From Rhodovulum sp. P5 (GTDB lineage: Bacteria > Pseudomonadota > Alphaproteobacteria > Rhodobacterales > Rhodobacteraceae): a stretch of 64,000 nt of DNA. The number at the start of each line of letters is the position of its first letter. The stretch's first letter is position 1. The notes below the pieces were generated by a model, which did not search any database, was not told the DNA's origin, and worked only from the letters and a program-made list of their open reading frames with translations. Made by a program: the position numbers and the translations under genes. Shown piece by piece: positions 59,201 to 64,000 of the stretch. The stretch spans positions 682,001-746,000 of the forward strand of contig NZ_CP015039.1 of assembly GCF_002079305.1 (NCBI RefSeq). Reading direction: 5' to 3'.

Positions 59201-62200
59201 TCTCGTAATCGAAGCTTTCGGTATCCTTCAGCTTCAGCGTGTCGCCGACGACCTCGAAGCGGGCATCGTCGACCGACCAGGCGACGCTGTCCCAGCTGTC
59301 GGGATCGGTGACGGTCAGGGTGCCGACCGTCGCGCCCGCGTCGTTCTCGGTGACGCTGCTGGCCGACAGCGCGATGTCGGTCGGCGCGTGGTTGAGCGCG
59401 TCCGCCAGCGCGTGGCTGCCATCGTCGAAGACCAGCGTTTCGATGCCCGAGACCAGATCGGTCCCGTCCGGCCCGTCGACGGTGTAGGTCCCGTCGCCGT
59501 TGTCGGTGATCGTGTACTGGTCCCGGTTGCCCGAGAAGATCGCGGTGTCACTGCCGCCCGCGCCGATCAGCGTGTCGTCCCCGGCCCCGCCGGTCAGGGT
59601 GTCGTCGCCCGCGGCGCCCACAAGGCTGTCCGCCCCGGCCCCGCCGTCGATGTCCCCGCCATCCGCATGGGCGGTGATCGTGTCGTCGCCGGTGCCCCCG
59701 GTGATGGAGGTCTCCGCCACGCCCGCATCGGTGAAGACCACGCCCCCATCGGCGAGTGCCAGGTCTTCGGCCACGTCGCCCACGGTGATCGTGAAGGCCT
59801 CGTCATAGGTTGCGCCTTCGCCATCGGTCGCGGTGACCGTGACGGTGACATTGCCGGCCTCGTAGTCCAGGCTGTCGCCGGCCTTCAGCTTCAGCGTGTC
59901 GCCCACGACCTCGAACCGGGCATCGTCGACCGACCAGGCAACGCTGTCCCAACTGTCGGGATCGGTGACGGTCAGGGTGCCGACAGTGGCGCCCGCGTCA
60001 TTTTCCGTCACCGAACTGGCCGAGAGCGCGATGTCCGTCGGGGCGTGGTTGAGCGCATCGGCGAGCGCATGGCTGCCGTCGTCGAAGACCAGCGTTTCGA
60101 TGCCCGAGATCAGGTCGGTCCCGTCCGGGCCGTCGACGGTGTAGGTCCCGTCGCCATTGTCGGTGATCGTGTAGGCGTCGCGATTGCCCGAGAAGATCGC
60201 GGTGTCCGTCCCATCCCCCCCCGCGATGGTATCATCACCCGCGCCGCCGGTGAGTGTATCGTCGCCCGCCGCGCCGACCAGGCTGTCGGCGCCAGCGCCG
60301 CCGTCGATGTCCCCGCCATCGGCATGGGCGGTGATCGTGTCGTCGCCGGTGCCGCCGGTGATGCTCGTCTCCGCCACGCCCGCGTCGGTGAAGACCACGC
60401 CCCCATCGGCGAGTGCCAGGTCTTCGGCCACGTCGCCCACGGTGATCGTGAAGGCCTCGTCGTATGTCGCGCCCTCGCCATCGGTCGCGGTGACCGTGAC
60501 GGTGACATTGCCGGCCTCGTAATCCAGGCTGTCCCCGGCCTTCAGCTTCAGCGTGTCGCCCACGACCTCGAAGCGCGCATCGTCGACCGACCAGCTCACG
60601 CTGTCCCAGCTGTCGGGGTCGGTCACGGTCAGGGCGCCGACCGGGGCGCCGGCGTCGTTCTCGGTCACGGAACTGGCCGAGAGCGCGATGTCGGTCGGGG
60701 CATGGTTGAGCGCGTCCGCCAGCGCGTGGCTGCCATCGTCGAAGACCAGCGTCTCGATGCCGGAGACCAGGTCGGTCCCGTCCGGACCGTCGACGGTGTA
60801 GGTGCCGTCGCCATTGTCGGTGATGGTGTAGGCGTCCCGGTCGCCCGAGAAGATCGCACTGTCACTGCCGCCCGCGCCGATCAGGGTGTCATCGCCCGCG
60901 CCACCCGTCAGCGTGTCGTCGCCCGCCGCGCCGATCAGGCTGTCCGCCCCGGCGCCGCCGTCGATGTCCCCGCCATCGGCATGGGCCGTGATCGTGTCAT
61001 CCCCGGTGCCGCCCGTGATGCTCGTCTCTGCGACCCCGATGTCGGTGAAGGCCACGCCCCCATCGGCGAGCGTCAGGTCTTCGGCCACGTCCCCCACGGT
61101 GATCGTGAACGCCTCGTCATAGGTCGCGCCCTCGCCATCGGTCGCGGTGACCGTCACGGTGACATTGCCGGCCTCGTAGTCCAGGCTGTCCCCGGCCTTC
61201 AGCTTCAGCGTGTCGCCGACGACCTCGAACCGGGCATCGTCCACCGACCAGGCGACGCTGTCCCAACTGTCGGGATCGGTGACGGTCAGGGTGCCGATGC
61301 TGGCTCCGGCATCGTTCTCGGTCACGCTGCTGGCCGACAGCGCGATGTCGGTCGGGGCGTGGTTGAGCGCGTCCGCCAAGGCATGGCTGCCATCGTCGAA
61401 GACCAGCGTCTCGATGCCGGAGATGAGATCCGTGCCGTCCGGCCCGTCGACCGTGTAGGTCCCGTCGCCGTTGTCGGTGATCGTGTAGGCGTCGCGATTG
61501 CCCGAGAAGATCGCGGTGTCGGACCCGCCCGCGCCCTCAAGCGTGTCGTCCCCGGCGCCGCCGGTGAGCGTATCGTCGCCCGCGGCGCCCACAAGGCTGT
61601 CGGCCCCGGCGCCGCCCGAAAGGTCCCCGCCATCCGCATGGGCGGTGATCGTGTCATCCCCGGTGCCCCCGGTGATCGAGGTCTCCGCCACGCCCGCATC
61701 GGTGAAGCTGACGCCCCCATCGGCGAGCGTGATATCCTCGGCCACGTCGCCCACGGTGATCGTGAAGGCCTCGTCATAGGTCGCGCCTTCGCTGTCCGTC
61801 GCGGTGACCGTGACGGTGACGTTGCCGGCCTCGTAATCCAGGCTGTCGCCGGCCTTCAGCTTCAGCGTATTGCCGACGACCTCGAAGCGCGCGTCGTCCA
61901 CCGACCAGCTGACGCTGTCCCAGCTGTCGGGATCGGTGACGGTCAGGGTGCCGACCGTCGCGCCCGCGTCGTTCTCCGTCACGCTGCTGGCCGAGAGCGC
62001 GATATCCGTCGGGGCGTGGTTGATCGCATCGGCCAGCGCGTGGCTGCCATCGTCGAAGACCAGCGTTTCGATGCCGGAGATGAGATCCGTGCCGTCCGGC
62101 CCGTCCACCGTGTAGGTCCCGTCGCCATTGTCGGTGATCGTGTAGGCGTCGCGATTGCCCGAGAAGATCGCGGTGTCACTGCCGCCCGCGCCGATCAGGG

Positions 62201-64000
62201 TGTCATCGCCCGCGCCGCCGGTGAGCGTATCGTCGCCCGCCGCGCCCACAAGGCTGTCCGCGCCCGCCCCGCCGTCGATGTCCCCGCCATCCGCATGGGC
62301 GGTGATCGTGTCATCGCCCGTGCCGCCGGTGATCGAGGTCTCCGCCACGCCCGCATCGGTGAAGACCACGCCCCCATCGGCGAGCGCCAGGTCTTCGGCC
62401 ACGTCGCCCACGGTGATCGTGAAGGCCTCGTCATAGGTTACGCCTTCGCCGTCGGTCGCGGTGACCGTGACGGTGACGTTCCCGGCCTCGTAGTCCAGGC
62501 TGTCCCCGGCCTTCAGCTTCAGCGTGTCGCCCACGACCTCGAACCGGGCATCGTCGACCGACCAGGCGACGCTGTCCCAACTGTCGGGATCGGTGACGGT
62601 CAGGGTGCCGACCGTCGCGCCGGCGTCGTTCTCCGTCACGCTGCTGGCCGAGAGCGCGATGTCGGTCGGGGCGTGGTTGAGCGCGTCGGCGAGCGCGTGG
62701 CTGCCATCGTCGAAGACGAGCGTCTCGATGCCCGAGACCAGGTCGGTCCCGTCCGGGCCGTCGACGGTATAGGTCCCGTCGCCATTGTCGGTGATCGTGT
62801 AGGCGTCGCGATTGCCCGAGAAGATCGCCGTGTCGCTGCCGCCCGCGCCGATCAGGGTGTCATCCCCGGCCCCGCCGGTCAGCGTGTCGTCGCCCGCGGC
62901 GCCGATCAGACTGTCCGCCCCGGCCCCGCCCGCGATGTCCCCGCCATCGTCATGGGCGGTGATCGTGTCGGCGCCGGTGCCGCCGGTGATGGAGGTCTCC
63001 GCCACGCCCGCATCGGTGAAGGCGACACCCCCATCGGCGAGCGTCAGGTCTTCGGCGACGTCGCCCACGGTGATCGTGAAGGCCTCGTCATATGTCGCGC
63101 CTTCGCCATCGGTCGCGGTGACCGTGACGGTGACGTTGCCAGCCTCGTAATCGAGGCTGTCCCCGGCCTTCAGCTTCAGCGTGTCGCCCACGACCTCGAA
63201 GCGGGCATCGTCGACCGACCAGGTCACACTGTCCCAGCTGTCGGGATCGGTGACGGTGAGCGTGCCGACCGTGGCGCCCGCGTCGTTCTCGGTCACGCTG
63301 CTGGCCGACAGAGCGATATCCGTCGGGGCGTGGTTGAGCGCGTCCGCCAAGGCGTGGCTGCCATCGTCGAAGACCAGCGTCTCAATGCCGGAGATCAGGT
63401 CGGTGCCGTCCGGCCCGTCGACGGTGTAGGTCCCGTCGCCATTGTCGGTGATGGTGTACTGGTCCCGGTCGCCCGAGAAGATCGCCGTGTCACTGCCGCC
63501 CGCGCCGATCAGCGTATCATCGCCCGACCCGCCGGTCAGCGTATCGTCGCCCGCCGCGCCGATCAGGCTGTCCACGCCCGCGCCGCCCGAAAGGTCCCCA
63601 CCATCGCCATGGGCGGTGATCGTGTCGTCGCCGGTGCCGCCGGTGATGCTCGTCTCCGCCACGCCCGCGTCGGTGAAGCTGACGCCCCCATCGGCGAGCG
63701 TCAGGTCTTCGGCCACATCGCCCACGGTGATCGTGAAGGCCTCGTCATAGGTCGCGCCCTCGCCGTCCGTCGCGGTGACCGTGACGGTGACATTGCCGGC
63801 CTCGTAATCCAGGCTGTCCCCGGCCTTCAGCTTCAGCGTGTCGCCGACGACCTCGAACCGCGCGTCGTCGACCGACCAGGCGACGCTGTCCCAGCTGTCG
63901 GGATCGGTGACGGTCAGGGTGCCGACCGTGGCGCCGGCGTCGTTCTCCGTCACGCTGCTGGCCGAGAGCGCGATATCCGTCGGGGCGTGGTTGAGCGCAT
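56250..64000 (-). CDS. Giant RTX/cadherin-repeat secreted protein, C-terminal part
   Basis: The frame is open from 64000 (N-terminus beyond the window) to the stop at 56250, over 2580 residues. From the window edge to about 59110 it is tandem 219-residue units: a cadherin-like block (HAPTDIALSASSVTENDAG ... DGEGATYDEAFTITVGD), an RTX block (GGTGDDTITAHADGG, GAAGDDTLTGGAGDDTL) and a beta block (YTITDNGDGTYTVDGPDG). Then come unique segments and a long RTX region of GGxGxDxxx nonapeptides. It ends FTGIEQLNW. RTX repeats bind calcium and the C-terminal end should direct type I secretion. Likely a surface adhesin or biofilm protein. Confidence 0.92.
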   Translation of the reverse strand, partial: ALNHAPTDIALSASSVTENDAGATVGTLTVTDPDSWDSVAWSVDDARFEVVGDTLKLKAGDSLDYEAGNVTVTVTATDGEGATYDEAFTITVGDVAEDLTLADGGVSFTDAGVAETSITGGTGDDTITAHGDGGDLSGGAGVDSLIGAAGDDTLTGGSGDDTLIGAGGSDTAIFSGDRDQYTITDNGDGTYTVDGPDGTDLISGIETLVFDDGSHALADALNHAPTDIALSASSVTENDAGATVGTLTVTDPDSWDSVTWSVDDARFEVVGDTLKLKAGDSLDYEAGNVTVTVTATDGEGATYDEAFTITVGDVAEDLTLADGGVAFTDAGVAETSITGGTGADTITAHDDGGDIAGGAGADSLIGAAGDDTLTGGAGDDTLIGAGGSDTAIFSGNRDAYTITDNGDGTYTVDGPDGTDLVSGIETLVFDDGSHALADALNHAPTDIALSASSVTENDAGATVGTLTVTDPDSWDSVAWSVDDARFEVVGDTLKLKAGDSLDYEAGNVTVTVTATDGEGVTYDEAFTITVGDVAEDLALADGGVVFTDAGVAETSITGGTGDDTITAHADGGDIDGGAGADSLVGAAGDDTLTGGAGDDTLIGAGGSDTAIFSGNRDAYTITDNGDGTYTVDGPDGTDLISGIETLVFDDGSHALADAINHAPTDIALSASSVTENDAGATVGTLTVTDPDSWDSVSWSVDDARFEVVGNTLKLKAGDSLDYEAGNVTVTVTATDSEGATYDEAFTITVGDVAEDITLADGGVSFTDAGVAETSITGGTGDDTITAHADGGDLSGGAGADSLVGAAGDDTLTGGAGDDTLEGAGGSDTAIFSGNRDAYTITDNGDGTYTVDGPDGTDLISGIETLVFDDGSHALADALNHAPTDIALSASSVTENDAGASIGTLTVTDPDSWDSVAWSVDDARFEVVGDTLKLKAGDSLDYEAGNVTVTVTATDGEGATYDEAFTITVGDVAEDLTLADGGVAFTDIGVAETSITGGTGDDTITAHADGGDIDGGAGADSLIGAAGDDTLTGGAGDDTLIGAGGSDSAIFSGDRDAYTITDNGDGTYTVDGPDGTDLVSGIETLVFDDGSHALADALNHAPTDIALSASSVTENDAGAPVGALTVTDPDSWDSVSWSVDDARFEVVGDTLKLKAGDSLDYEAGNVTVTVTATDGEGATYDEAFTITVGDVAEDLALADGGVVFTDAGVAETSITGGTGDDTITAHADGGDIDGGAGADSLVGAAGDDTLTGGAGDDTIAGGDGTDTAIFSGNRDAYTITDNGDGTYTVDGPDGTDLISGIETLVFDDGSHALADALNHAPTDIALSASSVTENDAGATVGTLTVTDPDSWDSVAWSVDDARFEVVGDTLKLKAGDSLDYEAGNVTVTVTATDGEGATYDEAFTITVGDVAEDLALADGGVVFTDAGVAETSITGGTGDDTITAHADGGDIDGGAGADSLVGAAGDDTLTGGAGDDTLIGAGGSDTAIFSGNRDQYTITDNGDGTYTVDGPDGTDLVSGIETLVFDDGSHALADALNHAPTDIALSASSVTENDAGATVGTLTVTDPDSWDSVAWSVDDARFEVVGDTLKLKDTESFDYETDPGTVTVTVTATDGEGATYDESFTITLEDAAEVLTVDASATAFTDAGVTELSITGDTGDDTIVGSDGDDNLYGASGDDSLVGGTGDDVLDGADPGRAAGAHALDGFTFDYSEISAGGGQNVAVGDYVVYDNVGVTDDGITVQAKITLVSISDPDMKVDLGNASGFQVYLNRNNQSDAGETAEILIEFFDQDTGEVVKLDSAFTFKDIDDPEESVTISKEAATTVSVSKSPATEISVTDLGDDFQISSPGATGGLGVDEEYWATVSFDGLTSMAMTVTSRGGGTGYAFETDEFSAPVEMISVTNGGADTLEGGDDNDTLTGGVGNDVIYGGAGLDTAVYSGDLSDYDLVDLGGGAMQITDLRAIGGDNEGTDMVYDVETFVFNGTSYVLADISAEAAALAAANPIDAEAGTGSVYEDAVAGTIAVTVSTTGENGEATSYFFTDAGGTAITVDDFEFVGAEIWVKAGATLDYETASSQTYYFRGTDGISYTPVTTVTIGIDDVAEDITLADGGVNFTDTGVAETSITGGTGNDTITAHADGGDIDGGAGADSIIGGAGVDTLVGGSGNDTIEGGDGDDTIDGGTGNDSIAGGAGDDRFEFSGAWGVDTVFGDEWDGTGTGDNDVLDFSAITSSVNVAFTFSEDGTATSGANSVTFENIEGIIGGTANDTIDATADISGLYLDGGDGADSILGGDEDDTIYGGAGNDTIFFFEGDNVVYGGDGDDSLDDEGLVHDSGNDYIDAGTGNDTVYSGYGMDTIIGGTGNDAMYGEEDEDTFIIENGFGFDTIRGGESVSTGTDWDVIDASAVTDDLTVSFSNDTDGTLTDGSSSASFYGMEALRLGSGDDVFNGNANTTGVDISGGDGNDTINGASGDDTIDGGSGSDVLSGGDGSDVFYAMAAMGDDTIAGGSGVSWTDIIDLGSAGGTATVSGQDIIGDGWVATIDGGSSILSDSDGVAVLSQDAAGTIVFDGGGTVSFTGIEQLNW
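59110..64000 (-). repeat. 657-bp tandem repeat array in the giant protein gene
   Basis: Matching positions recur every 657 bp (for example 59239, 59896, 60553, 61210, 61867, 62524, 63181, 63838), giving seven full periods and a part within the window and continuing beyond. Units differ by few bases. Distinct variants include DTESFDYETDP in the lowest-coordinate copy, DAGAPVGAL and IAGGDGTDT in the unit around 60200-60700, and DAGASIGTL in the next. Such arrays expand and shrink by recombination. Confidence 0.93.

Noticed and set aside
56269..63750. Many plus-strand frames of about 80-110 codons repeating every 657 bp
   Set aside because: They are regular shadows of the repeated minus-strand gene (Ser/Pro/Ala-rich) and have no ribosome sites.
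1..64000. CRISPR arrays, tRNA or rRNA genes, insertion sequences
   Set aside because: None seen by eye: no regularly spaced short repeats with unique spacers, no cloverleaf-like sequence with a CCA-type end, and no transposase other than the Mu-type one.

Overview
This window looks like a chromosomal segment of a high-GC alphaproteobacterium of the Rhodobacteraceae (Roseobacter/Paracoccus-like). The reasons are the taurine cluster (tpa, tauABC, xsc), the codon use, and a Mu-like phage of the type found in that family. All family names below come from reading protein motifs by eye; no database was searched.

Region 1 (1-7339): the end of a LivF-type ABC ATPase gene, then a taurine uptake and dissimilation cluster. 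Taurine is imported by TauABC, transaminated by Tpa (divergently transcribed) to sulfoacetaldehyde, and cleaved by Xsc to sulfite and acetyl phosphate. The usual regulator tauR and the phosphotransacetylase gene pta are not next to these genes. A CZB (chemoreceptor zinc-binding) gene follows and is cut off at position 7339.

Region 2 (7340-46035, about 38.7 kb): a Mu-like transposable prophage. Its two ends share a terminal inverted repeat beginning TGTnTGACAC. The order is: lysogeny genes (S24 repressor plus a secreted protein) on the minus strand; an operator array with a Cro-like gene whose start appears leaderless; early genes (ParB-like protein, MuA-type DDE transposase, MuB-type ATPase, several helix-turn-helix proteins, DUF3164, GemA, Mor); lysis genes; packaging (DUF2730, DUF3486, terminase, DUF935 portal, MuF); head (protease with nested scaffold, decoration, major head); tail (tube, frameshifted assembly chaperones, tape measure, NlpC/P60, a very large tip protein, an SGNH-like fibre). 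At the far right is a minus-strand cargo operon. It holds a 173-residue protein, a 40-residue protein and an HTH protein resembling Aca2/YdiL regulators, behind a promoter packed with inverted-repeat operators. That is the architecture of an anti-CRISPR or other anti-defence locus.

Region 3 (46036-56138): a seven-gene minus-strand operon reads from a dipeptide/oligopeptide-type periplasmic binding protein through two permeases and a fused double ATPase to an FAD oxidoreductase, an ATC-hydrolase-family protein and an M20 amidohydrolase. It looks like an import-and-degrade unit for an acylated or cyclic amino-acid derivative. Divergent from it are an SDR dehydrogenase and a VOC-family protein.

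Region 4 (56250-64000): the C-terminal 2580 or so residues of a giant secreted RTX/cadherin-like protein with a 657-bp tandem repeat. It runs off the window.

The five bases flanking the two prophage ends differ, and the missing part of the CZB gene is not on the right side. The prophage therefore seems to sit at a rearrangement junction.
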